From Acidobacteriota bacterium (GTDB lineage Bacteria; Acidobacteriota; Blastocatellia; Pyrinomonadales; Pyrinomonadaceae): a stretch of DNA of 47,280 bases. The notes below the pieces were generated by a model that searched no databases, was not told the origin of the DNA, and was given only the letters and a program-made list of their open reading frames with translations. The stretch spans positions 1-47,280 of the forward strand of contig JAFDVK010000056.1 in the NCBI GenBank assembly GCA_018269005.1, given 5' to 3'. Positions within the stretch are counted from its first letter, which is position 1. Each line of letters begins with the position of its first letter. Of the stretch, positions 40,120 to 47,095 are shown piece by piece. The translations under genes were made by a program, and so were the position numbers.

Positions 40120-40534
40120 TGATTTGCACTATATTAAATTTAATGCCCTATATCAATCGCCGCATACACACGCGCCACAACACGGGCGCGCGCGGCCACC
40201 CCCGACGCCTGATAGGGGCACAGGACCCGAGCCGGAATGGCACGGGAATTGCTTATACCTCGCATGACATTGCTTTTGCCCCGCGCTACCCTGCCCGCGC
40301 TACACTTGACCCAAGCCAAGCGATATCAATACATATATGCGCGCAGCCTCACCATGCCCATGCACTGACGCACCACGGCACAAGGCCAGCGCATAGCGTC
40401 ACTGGCTCAGAGCCGCGCCCAGTAAGGCCCGGAGCGAATATGCACGCTGCGCTTGCATATGCACTGGACGCTGGGCGTCCATGGGCCCGTGACGCTTGAT
40501 CGTAAATGCTTGATTCTATTGGGCCGCAACTCTG

Positions 40535-40547
40535 GCACGGGCCGTGC
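40535..40547. promoter_or_regulatory. GC palindrome upstream of the early-type operon
   Basis: GCACGGGCCGTGC, two 6-bp arms around one base, lies 26 bp before the first plus-strand gene of the 40573-44009 block. Its location suggests an operator or a leader hairpin. Confidence 0.3.
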
Positions 40548-40572
40548 TTAGAAAAGAGTGGAGACAAACCCC

Positions 40573-40776
40573 ATGGCCACTACTTCCCTCCCCCTCACGC
40601 CTGCCCCTCTCACCCTGGCCGCTCTGTGCGATGCCGTCGAGCGTGCGTCCTGGACCGGCGAAACACTTCCTGTTGCCGCTGCCATCGTCCGCAATGATCG
40701 CGCGGCCCTGATGGTCGAGATTCCCGTCATCCACTCCCGCGCCTATGAAGGCCGCGTTATCGAAGTGGTGCTCTGA
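40573..40776 (+). CDS. Small hypothetical protein
   Basis: 67 residues from ATG 40573, with GGAG nine bases upstream; an in-frame GTG at 40558 is less likely. A Thr/Pro/Leu-rich N-terminus is followed by an alpha/beta segment (ALCDAVERASWTGETLPVAA, MVEIPVIHSRAYEGRVIEVV). It is the first gene of the block, and its stop overlaps the next start (TGATG). The function is unknown. Confidence 0.65.
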   Translation: MATTSLPLTPAPLTLAALCDAVERASWTGETLPVAAAIVRNDRAALMVEIPVIHSRAYEGRVIEVVL

Positions 40777-40979
40777 TGACTTCGCACACTCATCAGGTCA
40801 TCTTTGGTCGCCGCGTGGCGGACTGCCCTCGTTGTGCTGAACTGGAAGCGGGTTCCGCGCCTCGTGCCGGATGGCAGAAAAACTACTTCGCGCGGAAGGC
40901 CGCGCTTAACCGGCCCGAAGCGCGCCACGATTGCCGCGCCTCGCATTGCGGCCCCGTTTGCACCTTCGGAGAGTGGTAA
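40776..40979 (+). CDS. Small Cys/His-rich protein
   Basis: 67 residues, coupled to the previous gene. Its Cys/His residues (CPRCAELEAG, then HDCRASHCGPVC) suggest one or two zinc sites. The DCPRCaeLe...(H)dC...HC pattern is common in small actinophage and proteobacterial phage proteins of unknown role. Confidence 0.65.
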   Translation: MTSHTHQVIFGRRVADCPRCAELEAGSAPRAGWQKNYFARKAALNRPEARHDCRASHCGPVCTFGEW

Positions 40980-40980
40980 A

Positions 40981-41496
40981 ATGTTGACTCCCTTCCGCGC
41001 GTCCCGCCTGTATCGTGAAGCCTCTGAAGCGGGCCGCCACGATCACTACACAGTCTCTCTGGCCTATCGCCAGCTCGCGTTCCTCGTCACTGAACAATTC
41101 CGCGGCCTTGAGCGGATGGGCATGCGCTTCCTGCGCTCGGATGATCCCCAACCCTATCACTGCCACCTGGATCTGGCTGAGGATATCAAAGACGGGACCA
41201 TGCGCGTCTATGCCGGATGCCTCAATCATCCCGAATTCACCGACGAGGAAAACTGGATGTTCCGCGCGGTCCATGACTACTTCGGTCATGCGATGCCGGG
41301 CCATCCGTTCGATACCTTCCAGGGTGAAGTTGACGCGTTCCGCGCCCATGCCGCTACCTTCCCCGCTACCATCGGCGCGCGCCTTGCGCTGCAAGCCATG
41401 GCGCAAGAGGTGGTCGGACAAGCGGGGGCGTTCTATATGACCGGCAAGTATCCGGTCCAACATGCGGGACTGTTCCCGCTTCACGAGGTGCTGTAA
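40981..41496 (+). CDS. Putative metal-binding protein of unknown function
   Basis: 171 residues behind GGAGTGG. The core WMFRAVHDYFGHAMPGHPFDTFQGEVDAF, with a further HAAT and a downstream AMAQEVVGQAGAFYM, holds an array of His, Asp and Glu (HDxxxH...GH...GE) that looks like a metal site in a helical enzyme. Such HD.FGH proteins occur in various large phages without a known activity. It is the best-conserved-looking protein of this operon. The next gene starts within its stop codon (TAATG). Confidence 0.7.
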   Translation: MLTPFRASRLYREASEAGRHDHYTVSLAYRQLAFLVTEQFRGLERMGMRFLRSDDPQPYHCHLDLAEDIKDGTMRVYAGCLNHPEFTDEENWMFRAVHDYFGHAMPGHPFDTFQGEVDAFRAHAATFPATIGARLALQAMAQEVVGQAGAFYMTGKYPVQHAGLFPLHEVL

Positions 41497-41585
41497 TGCG
41501 CCACTTGCTCGCTACCTTCCGCGCCGCGTCATGGGTTCGCGCCTATCGCGTTGCGCATCACCTTCCCATTCACCGGAGTCGCTAA
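41496..41585 (+). CDS. 29-residue basic peptide (tentative)
   Basis: The ATG shares its A with the preceding TAA, and the stop is one base before the next ATG. The peptide (MRHLLATFRAASWVRAYRVA and onward) is strongly basic. The perfect fit between two genes suggests that it is translated, at least as a coupling peptide, but composition alone cannot prove it. Confidence 0.35.
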   Translation: MRHLLATFRAASWVRAYRVAHHLPIHRSR

Positions 41586-41586
41586 C

Positions 41587-41766
41587 ATGCGAGATAAACT
41601 CGTTCCCTTCTCCAACCTCGCGCAAGCACAGGCCCAGGCCGCAAAACTCCGCATGGCTCTCACATATGGCGGAGTGTCGGACCAATTCATCCGCGTTTCC
41701 GTCATCGCCACCGGCAAACGCTACACGGTCCAAGCTGGCCTAATCGCCGAACTGGGGAACCCATGA
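41587..41766 (+). CDS. Small hypothetical protein
   Basis: 59 residues, with an ATG one base after the preceding stop. It has an alpha-beta-beta look (NLAQAQAQAAKLRMALTYGG, IRVSVIATGKRYTVQAG). Its stop overlaps the next gene (ATGA). No family is recognised. Confidence 0.6.
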   Translation: MRDKLVPFSNLAQAQAQAAKLRMALTYGGVSDQFIRVSVIATGKRYTVQAGLIAELGNP

Positions 41767-42239
41767 AAACCTTTACCCTTTTCGCTTCATCCCCGGCCTT
41801 GCGCGAAACGCTGGCCCATCATCAGCCGGACACATGGGCAATGAATAAGGGATTCGCCCTGGGAGTCTGGGCGGGGACTGTGGAGCTGTCCAGCGTGACG
41901 CAGGAATACAACTTCGGCGATGCCATGGACAAGGCCGCGCGAATCTGCCAGGACAAAGGGGAAACTTGCGTCCTGGTCATCACGGATGCCGAAGAATCGG
42001 CCCGGAGGGTGGCGCATTGGTCCGCGCCCTTCGCTTCCTTCATGGACGCCAAGCGTGCCATGTCGGGCGTCCCCGCGTGGAGCTACTGGCAGGGCCGGGC
42101 CCATATCTACGGTCCCCGCCCCATCCGCGTGGATGCCTACCCAGACTCCGAAACCGGGGAAGTCTGGGCGGCTCTCGTGAATCAATACGGGGAATGCTCT
42201 CTTTTGTCGGCGCAGGTTTACTCAGAGGTGGAACTATGA
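41763..42239 (+). CDS. Hypothetical protein
   Basis: 158 residues, coupled on both sides by ATGA overlaps. It has mixed alpha/beta content with FTLFASSPALRETLAHHQPD at the start and a Trp/Tyr-rich central part (PAWSYWQGRAHIYGPRPIRV). No motif is recognised. Confidence 0.65.
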   Translation: MKTFTLFASSPALRETLAHHQPDTWAMNKGFALGVWAGTVELSSVTQEYNFGDAMDKAARICQDKGETCVLVITDAEESARRVAHWSAPFASFMDAKRAMSGVPAWSYWQGRAHIYGPRPIRVDAYPDSETGEVWAALVNQYGECSLLSAQVYSEVEL

Positions 42240-42547
42240 ACGCGAAACACACTCCCAGTCCGTGGTATGCGCGCGGCCCGCAAACACATTCCGTTTGGAT
42301 CTGTGCGAAGGCACAGAAGGGCGGCCCGTTTGAGCATGTCGCCTTCGCGCGAGTCTACCTCTGCCAGCACGGGAAACGGAAGATTGACCCGGAACTGCGG
42401 AAGAATGCGGACCTGATCCTTGCCGCGCCCGAGCTGCTGGAAGCGCTGAAAGATCTGGAAGCGCAAGCTCGGAAATGGGCTCCGAACCTTGACCGGAGTA
42501 GGAGTGTTGAGGCCATTGCCAAGGCGGAAGGGGCGGACCATGTCTAA
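42236..42547 (+). CDS. Small phage protein of the LIAAAPELLEAL type
   Basis: 103 residues. The opening KHTPSPWYARG and the later KNADLILAAPELLEALKDLEA are hallmarks of a very common small phage family of unknown function, found in early regions of many tailed phages. It is coupled to both neighbours by overlap. Confidence 0.7.
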   Translation: MNAKHTPSPWYARGPQTHSVWICAKAQKGGPFEHVAFARVYLCQHGKRKIDPELRKNADLILAAPELLEALKDLEAQARKWAPNLDRSRSVEAIAKAEGADHV

Positions 42548-43223
42548 TCATCCAAAAGAGCGCCAAAGGGTCCTGGCCGCATTCCGTGACGCTATCGAAA
42601 TGACGCGCGGCCCGCGTGGCGGGAAACTGGCCTTGGGTCAAACCGTCATCCATGCGAGCAGCGGGAAGGAATCCCTCACGGCCCAAGGTGCAACTCTCAC
42701 GATGCACGGCTCGCAAATCGTGCGTTGGGAATCGGCCGTAAAGGAAGGTCATCAGACCTTGCGAGTTTGGATCAATCCAGCCGGGTGGGGTCATTCCAGC
42801 ACGACGCGCGAACGGATAAACGAGGCATTGGACGCGCTAGGGATCAAGGCCAGCCTATACACAATCGGCGGGGAACTGCGAGCCGGTGGAAAGGTCATCC
42901 AAGACAACGCATGGACGCAGGTACACCCCTATTGCAACGGCCTAGACACGGCTCCATCTTCGCGCGCCATCCGCAAACACAACGCGGACGCATTCATCCT
43001 TTCCCGGTTTGTGTGGAATACCTGGAAGATTCGCAGCATCGCTCCAGCATCGCGGAACGGCATGGCGGACCCTTTTAGTTTCGTGGTCCGCGCGTTCCGG
43101 TCCAATATCGCAGCCGATGGGGGAGGCCGGACCATGCTTGTTTTGCAGGTGGATGAAAAGGGACGGCCCAAGGCCGATCCTATTTATGTCCATCAAGACT
43201 TCCGCAATCCGATTGGGGGATAA
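42540..43223 (+). CDS. Hypothetical protein
   Basis: 227 residues from ATG 42540, inside the end of the previous gene. The N-terminal half alternates charged helices with strands (KLALGQTVIHASSGKESLTA). The C-terminal half is beta-rich (FSFVVRAFRSNIAADGGGRT, MLVLQVDEKGRPKADPIYVH). No domain is recognised. The next gene follows one base after its stop. Confidence 0.65.
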   Translation: MSNHPKERQRVLAAFRDAIEMTRGPRGGKLALGQTVIHASSGKESLTAQGATLTMHGSQIVRWESAVKEGHQTLRVWINPAGWGHSSTTRERINEALDALGIKASLYTIGGELRAGGKVIQDNAWTQVHPYCNGLDTAPSSRAIRKHNADAFILSRFVWNTWKIRSIAPASRNGMADPFSFVVRAFRSNIAADGGGRTMLVLQVDEKGRPKADPIYVHQDFRNPIGG

Positions 43224-43224
43224 C

Positions 43225-43812
43225 ATGCGGACCGAAACGCGGGAAATTTACCTTTTCAAAGAACTATCCCCGGAAGCTCAAACATTAGCCGTCCGCGCGG
43301 AATACCGAACGCGCGCCGATTCGGAGCTACCGCGGGCGCAGGAAATGCGCGAATCGTATTCCGCGATCCTGGACGCGTTGGGCCTGGAGGTGGACCGGGA
43401 CGGGGACCCTAAGCGATTCCCTGACGAGGTGGGACCATTCCAAAAGGGCCGCGCTATGGCCTGGGCGGAGAATAACCTCGTGGGTCCGCTGCGAATCCCC
43501 TGGAAAGGGGACAAGCGGAACAAGGTACGCGAGTACGGAAATGCGTACTATGCGGGGAAGGTTCCGCCCTGCCCATGGACCGGATTTTACGCGGACGATG
43601 TATTCCTTAGCGCGTTCCTGGACGCGGTACGCAAGGGCAAAAGCCTGAACGACGCGGCCCAAGAGCTGCCAGCCGCGTTCCGTGAACTGGTCCGCCAGGA
43701 ATGGGACCAGTACCTTAGCGAAGAAACAATCCGCGGGGATCTGGAACAAACGGGCGCGGAATTCCTGGAAAGCGGGGCCCGGCCTTGGGCGATGTCCGAA
43801 TTTCCCCGATGA
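43225..43812 (+). CDS. Phage protein with an ELSPEAQ-type N-terminus
   Basis: 195 residues. The start TREIYLFKELSPEAQTLAV matches a widespread phage and mobile-element N-terminal module (xxIYxFxELSxEAkxxA) of unknown role. The rest is helical and acidic at the C-terminus, with a Tyr/Gly-rich middle (YGNAYYAGKVPPCPWTGFYA). Its stop overlaps the next ATG (ATGA). Confidence 0.7.
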   Translation: MRTETREIYLFKELSPEAQTLAVRAEYRTRADSELPRAQEMRESYSAILDALGLEVDRDGDPKRFPDEVGPFQKGRAMAWAENNLVGPLRIPWKGDKRNKVREYGNAYYAGKVPPCPWTGFYADDVFLSAFLDAVRKGKSLNDAAQELPAAFRELVRQEWDQYLSEETIRGDLEQTGAEFLESGARPWAMSEFPR

Positions 43813-44009
43813 AGCCAAGGCATCCCCAGACCGCGCGGCCCGCTGCCCATGTGGCGGGGCCGCGTGAACGCGAGCTTGTGAAACTCCTCCGTGCCATTGG
43901 CCGCATCCTGCTATTCGCCACGCTGATTAGCGTCTTCATCCTTGCCATTGGTGCATTCTTCATCTACGCGGTAGCGCAAGCCTCGTGTGGGACGGCTGGG
44001 AAGAACTGA
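43809..44009 (+). CDS. Small C-terminally anchored membrane protein
   Basis: 66 residues from the ATG overlapping the previous stop. A basic, Pro-rich N-terminal half is followed by one strong membrane helix (ILLFATLISVFILAIGAFFI) near the C-terminus. It is the last gene of the plus-strand block, followed by terminator hairpins. The function is unknown. Confidence 0.65.
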   Translation: MKPRHPQTARPAAHVAGPRERELVKLLRAIGRILLFATLISVFILAIGAFFIYAVAQASCGTAGKN

Positions 44010-44032
44010 CGCGGGACGCGCGCCACCTGACG

Positions 44033-44053
44033 AGGGCCCCTACATGGGGCCCT
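44033..44053 (+). terminator. Hairpin terminating the plus-strand early-type block
   Basis: AGGGCCCC (44033-44040) pairs perfectly with GGGGCCCT (44046-44053) around the 5-base loop TACAT, 23 bp after the last stop. The tail (TGCCTTGT) is only moderately T-rich. Confidence 0.6.
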
Positions 44054-44188
44054 TGCCTTGTGCGTTGAGGGGTGTAGACTGGGGCTCTTGGTAGCAAGCG
44101 CAACGACGGAGGTGCCCATGGACCGTAGCTAGCCAAAGCGGACTACAGCGAATCACCTGGACAAGGGCCCCGCAGTGACGGGGCCTTT
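44054..44188 (+). ncRNA. Candidate short transcript between two terminators
   Basis: After the first hairpin, a promoter-like pair (TTGCCT at 44052-44057, TAGACT at 44074-44079, 16-bp spacer) is followed by about 100 bp ending in the strong terminator at 44163-44188. Inside is a well-placed GGAGGTGCCC followed by a four-codon frame, ATG GAC CGT AGC TAG (Met-Asp-Arg-Ser), at 44118-44132. A downstream CACCT (44154-44158) could pair with the AGGTG of the ribosome site. The element may be a small RNA or a leader/attenuator. The coordinates mark the zone and not mapped ends. Confidence 0.3.
44163..44188 (+). terminator. Strong rho-independent terminator
   Basis: A GC-rich stem (AAGGGCCCCG against CGGGGCCTTTT, one bulged G) encloses the 6-base loop CAGTGA and runs into a T-stretch. 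This is the clearest intrinsic terminator in the window. Confidence 0.7.
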
Positions 44189-44563
44189 TGCTTGGTCCCC
44201 GCGCCACGAGAAACCGGCCCAGCGGGACGCGGGACAATGGCCATAGACGCTGGACGATTCGCCCAGGCAGGAGCGCCGCGCCACGAGGAACCGGGGCCTT
44301 AAACGCTGAGACTGAATCTCAGACCCCCTACCGGCGATGGGCACCTAGTTCCGGGCCCTTCAATAGGGCCGCCCGAAACATTCATCCGGCCGACCATGGA
44401 AAACTCATGGCCGTCTGGATGAAGTTGAGCTGGGATGAAGTTGAATCACAATGCACACAAAGCACATGGGCCCCACCGAAGCGAGGCCCACGGAGCTGCT
44501 TTTCGGAGACTGGGGCTCAAGCCAGCGAGGACGAGGGAACCAGTCCCGTCCACCATGAGCAGT
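44189..44563. other. Convergent intergenic region with short repeats
   Basis: About 375 bp between the plus-strand terminator and the end of the minus-strand block. It contains a near-repeat of CGCGCCACGAG(A/G)AACCGG (around 44200 and 44277), a small hairpin CTGAGA-CTGAA-TCTCAG near 44303, and a 12-bp exact repeat GGATGAAGTTGA at 44417-44428 and 44433-44444. No tRNA fold was found by eye. Confidence 0.5.
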
Positions 44564-44574
44564 CTAGCCGATAG
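44407..44574 (+). CDS. Doubtful short plus-strand frame
   Basis: A 55-codon frame (MAVWMKLSWDEVESQCTQS and onward) starts at ATG 44407 and overlaps the end of the convergent minus-strand gene by 11 bp. It has no good ribosome site and no recognisable domain, and it contains the 12-bp repeats. It is listed only because it is the single frame of note in this gap. Confidence 0.2.
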   Translation: MAVWMKLSWDEVESQCTQSTWAPPKRGPRSCFSETGAQASEDEGTSPVHHEQSSR

Positions 44575-44938
44575 GCCCGACCGGCTCAAGCAAAGGCTTG
44601 GCGAGGGGCGACGCATTGCCTGACGACATCGGCCGAAAAAGGACACGACCCGAAACCCAACGCGGACTCGTGACCTCGGGAAGTGGCTCATTCGGCTTGA
44701 GACCCATCACGATCTTGGACAGCGGCAGAAGAATCCGGGCACCGATGGGAATCTCCTCGTCCATCGGCTGAAAGACGATCAGCCCGAACTCATGGGATTC
44801 AAGGCTGGGCTCGGGATCAAGCTCCAGAAGAAGATCACCCTCCATGAACACCATGCGCCCAACCTGCGCGAACGGATGAAGAACCGCCGGAACCCCCGCC
44901 CCAACATTCGGAGAAACGCTAATGAAGTGCATGAACAT
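44564..44938 (-). CDS. Hypothetical protein, last gene of the minus-strand block
   Basis: 124 residues behind AGGAG at good spacing. It is predicted to be beta-rich (VGRMVFMEGDLLLELDPEPS, FGLIVFQPMDEEIPIGARIL) and hydrophobic but without membrane helices. The overlapping plus-strand frame is its shadow. The function is unknown. Confidence 0.65.
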   Translation of the reverse strand: MFMHFISVSPNVGAGVPAVLHPFAQVGRMVFMEGDLLLELDPEPSLESHEFGLIVFQPMDEEIPIGARILLPLSKIVMGLKPNEPLPEVTSPRWVSGRVLFRPMSSGNASPLAKPLLEPVGPIG

Positions 44939-44965
44939 CTCCTAGCTACGCGCGACACGCGCCGC

Positions 44966-45009
44966 GGAATCGGTCAAAAAGGGCGTGGGAATCAGTCAGA
45001 AAGGGAGTG
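44966..45009. repeat. Two imperfect 22-bp tandem repeats
   Basis: Units at 44966-44987 and 44988-45009 share GGAATC-x-GTCA-x-AAAGGG-x-GTG (19 of 22 positions). They span the stop codon of the gene at 44992-45285 and the short gap after it, so they may be a regulatory or mRNA-processing site or a simple duplication. Confidence 0.7.
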
Positions 45010-45285
45010 GGTAGTACCTTGGGCGGGGGGACGATTCGGGCCGCGGACGACATAGCCGAGCATGAAGGCCAGCGCTGCGATGAGAACAACCTCGATGACA
45101 TCGTAGCAGCGGGCGTGCGGATCGGGCTCAGGGGGAGCGGGCGTGGTCTTGGGGTGAACGGGGCAGTGCCAGTTGCCGCCGAAGTCGCGGCAGAAAAGAT
45201 TCTCGTGGCGTGTGTACACGAGCGGACGGCCGCAACCGGAGATGGAGCACTTGGGGTGCGTGCCAGGGTGGATGGTGGGGGTCAT
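44992..45285 (-). CDS. Zinc-finger-like protein with C-terminal membrane helix
   Basis: 97 residues, with an ATG overlapping the previous stop (ATGA). The N-terminal half has CSISGCGRPLVYTRHENLFC and HCPVHP, compatible with a small treble-clef zinc site. The C-terminal half has one membrane helix (VIEVVLIAALAFMLGYVV). It thus looks like a membrane-tethered zinc domain. No family is known. Confidence 0.65.
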   Translation of the reverse strand: MTPTIHPGTHPKCSISGCGRPLVYTRHENLFCRDFGGNWHCPVHPKTTPAPPEPDPHARCYDVIEVVLIAALAFMLGYVVRGPNRPPAQGTTHSLSD

Positions 45286-45821
45286 GGTTTCTCCTTCTCG
45301 CCGAGGATGGCGGCACGGAACTGCATGGGGGACGCACCCCACATATCTTTCACGGCGCTCCAGACCGCTTCCCGCACCTTCCGCTCGATCCTGGCGACGA
45401 ACTGCTGGGCGGTGGCGGAGGTGCGAGCTAGAAGCTTGCAGTCCTCGCAGATTCCGTCCCCATCCTTGTAGGAGCATTCGTGCCCTTCAAGGCGCTCGTG
45501 GAACATCCCCACCTGAGCCAGCGCGGCGTCAAGCTCGGACTGAAGTTCCGCGACCTTAGCCTCCAATTCCTGAGCATAGGGTATGGTCTTCAGCGTATAG
45601 ACCTCGGTCTTCGCCGCATCAAGCTGGCGCTCCAGCTCGGCGACCTCTTTACAAACCCACGGCGCAGCTTCGACATCAGGCCGAATGCGCGATGAAAGGG
45701 AACCTCTTTTGATTGTTGTGCACAGTTGAAAGCCCTCGTCGCACTTGGGGCAATCGAATACTCCGGGGTAGCTGGGATTCGGCACAAGCTCGGTTCCGCA
45801 CTTCGGGCAGCGTTCAGACAT
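45282..45821 (-). CDS. Zinc-ribbon plus coiled-coil protein
   Basis: 179 residues from ATG 45821 (AGGAG upstream). It opens with a zinc ribbon (RCPKCGTELVPN ... DCPKCDEG), continues as a coiled coil (VAELERQLDAAKTEVYTL, AQELEAKVAELQSELDAALA) and has a second Cys set (HECSYKDGDGICEDC). The layout recalls Ead/Ea22-like accessory proteins of phage early regions. It overlaps the upstream gene by 8 bp. Confidence 0.65.
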   Translation of the reverse strand: MSERCPKCGTELVPNPSYPGVFDCPKCDEGFQLCTTIKRGSLSSRIRPDVEAAPWVCKEVAELERQLDAAKTEVYTLKTIPYAQELEAKVAELQSELDAALAQVGMFHERLEGHECSYKDGDGICEDCKLLARTSATAQQFVARIERKVREAVWSAVKDMWGASPMQFRAAILGEKEKP

Positions 45822-45996
45822 GGGTTCTCCTGTTCCATTGTTCAACGACGCGGGCCTTGCTCACCCTCCACGGGAGGCCGAGTTTGCAGATCCCGCAGCA
45901 CACTGTGAAGCGGATATAGGGCTCGTAGCGCTGGCGAAGTTCGGCGTCGTGGCCACAGCACGGGCACGGCTTGAGGATTGAAAGTTCAGTCGCCAT
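45814..45996 (-). CDS. Lar-like restriction-alleviation family protein
   Basis: 60 residues from ATG 45996 with GGAG upstream. The pattern LKPCPCCGHDAEL ... FTVCCGICKLGLPW ... VVEQWNRR is that of the Lar/zinc-finger family (CPFCG...C..C......A...WN.R). Members include Rac prophage Lar, which modulates host type I restriction. Many phage members have no tested function, so the name reflects family only. Confidence 0.7.
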   Translation of the reverse strand: MATELSILKPCPCCGHDAELRQRYEPYIRFTVCCGICKLGLPWRVSKARVVEQWNRRTHV

Positions 45997-46378
45997 GCTC
46001 GGCTCCTTTCTTGCGGGCTTCTTCGCGGGCAACGGCGGCATAGAAGGCATCGTGGGTGGCTTGGTTGGCGAAGATGCGCGTTCCAGCGTCCAGCTTTTCG
46101 TAGCACCAGATCAGCGCCTTACCACCTTCCGCGAGCTTCGCCTCCAGCGCCGCGTTGGCGGCGGTGAGGTGCTTGATGTATTCGACGGCCCCGAAGTCTT
46201 CGGGGAGCACGGCCAGGAGAGCTTCGTCACCTTCCTGCAACTCCCTCACCCGCGCTTCGGATTCGGCGAGCTTGGCGCAGAGCGCGTGGGCATCGGCGTT
46301 GCGGGGGCAGACCCAGCGGGGATGGAACACCTCGTCGGGTTCCATCTCCAGCCCGCATATCTCACAGAGTGGATTCAT
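45986..46378 (-). CDS. Zinc-knuckle plus coiled-coil protein
   Basis: 130 residues from ATG 46378, which lies inside the end of the HNH gene; the longer frame is rejected. It starts [23 protein letters not shown], a CxxC...C site, followed by a coiled coil ([20 protein letters not shown]) and a C-terminal helix [15 protein letters not shown]. That last helix resembles the end of the 78-residue protein spanning the circular join. The function is unknown. Confidence 0.65.
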   Translation of the reverse strand: MNPLCEICGLEMEPDEVFHPRWVCPRNADAHALCAKLAESEARVRELQEGDEALLAVLPEDFGAVEYIKHLTAANAALEAKLAEGGKALIWCYEKLDAGTRIFANQATHDAFYAAVAREEARKKGAEHGD

Positions 46379-46856
46379 GTTTCTTCCTCCAATACTTCGT
46401 CCGTTGGTAAGCGTTCCAGCAGGCCCTACATCGGTATCCAATCTTTGATGGATACTTAATGGGCATGCTGTTCTGTTTCGTCATCTCGTGGCCGTGAGGG
46501 CAACGGGATTTATCTTGGTAGCGCGGCGCTCGCAGCATGTTTTCAAGCACCGTGACAGCTTCCAAGTGGTCAGGATTCACACAGGCTCGATTGCGGCATA
46601 GGTGATCCAACTGCAAACCGGGTGGAATCTCACCCTTATGGATGAGATATGAAAGGCGATGCGCTCCCATTTGTCCTCCATAAACGCTCAAGTGACCGTA
46701 GCCATGGCTGTTGATGCCACCAGACCAGAGCCAGCATCCACTCATGGGCTCGAAGTGAATGCGCTCCCAGAACCGTTTGACAGGGTCTTCAAAGGGGCGA
46801 CGCAAACTTTTGCGTGGTGGAACTAGGCAGCCGGGTAGTTCACATGTGGGGTTCAT
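46362..46856 (-). CDS. HNH homing endonuclease
   Basis: 164 residues of the HNH_3 type common in phages: [33 protein letters not shown], then [20 protein letters not shown] with the catalytic His at 84-85 and the zinc/metal Asn-His. It ends with a second finger, RCPHGHEM ... YRCRACW (Cys119, His123, Cys143, Cys146). It is probably a free-standing homing endonuclease. Its ATG overlaps the previous stop, and the block continues through it, so it has invaded without breaking the operon. Confidence 0.88.
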   Translation of the reverse strand: MNPTCELPGCLVPPRKSLRRPFEDPVKRFWERIHFEPMSGCWLWSGGINSHGYGHLSVYGGQMGAHRLSYLIHKGEIPPGLQLDHLCRNRACVNPDHLEAVTVLENMLRAPRYQDKSRCPHGHEMTKQNSMPIKYPSKIGYRCRACWNAYQRTKYWRKKHESTL

Positions 46857-47095
46857 GGCTTCACCTCCAATGGAAGAAGTGAGAAAACGACCCAGTTCGG
46901 ATGCTGGCTGAAGCCGGTGACATATCCGATGCGGCGCGTTTCTTGTTCGCCGGAAAAACAGAAGCCGTCGTACTCCTTGAGCGTCACCGTGTCACCGGCA
47001 TTGAAGCCTCGGTCGTTATAGCGAATCTCAAATGTCTTCCGGCCATCGCGGATAGCCTGAAAGTAGGGGCGCTCGATCTTTAGGTCGTGGTTCAT
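46853..47095 (-). CDS. DUF3850/ASCH-like protein
   Basis: 80 residues. The sequence [42 protein letters not shown] followed by IGYVTGF and VVFSLLPLE fits DUF3850, a small ASCH/PUA-like fold linked to RNA binding. It is coupled by ATGA overlap to the gene crossing the circular join and to the HNH gene. Confidence 0.8.
   Translation of the reverse strand: MNHDLKIERPYFQAIRDGRKTFEIRYNDRGFNAGDTVTLKEYDGFCFSGEQETRRIGYVTGFSQHPNWVVFSLLPLEVKP

Larger units (their letters stand above)
39426..40572. other. Large divergent control region, candidate replication origin
   Basis: 1147 bp between the late operon and the plus-strand early-type operon, with no convincing gene and visibly higher A+T and A-tract content than the rest. 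It contains a 27-bp inverted repeat, six copies of ATTTACG (at 39619, 39822, 39906, 39922, 39990 and 40501 in either orientation), four copies of TGCTTTTGC, three to four 20-bp tandem repeats and the palindrome ATTAAATTTAAT (40133-40144). Repeated short motifs next to an AT-rich palindrome are typical of origins. Promoter candidates are present on both strands. The role is inferred. Confidence 0.65.

Noticed and set aside
44189..44563. tRNA or other structured RNA gene
   Set aside because: Small hairpins exist, but no cloverleaf with a T-loop consensus could be drawn.
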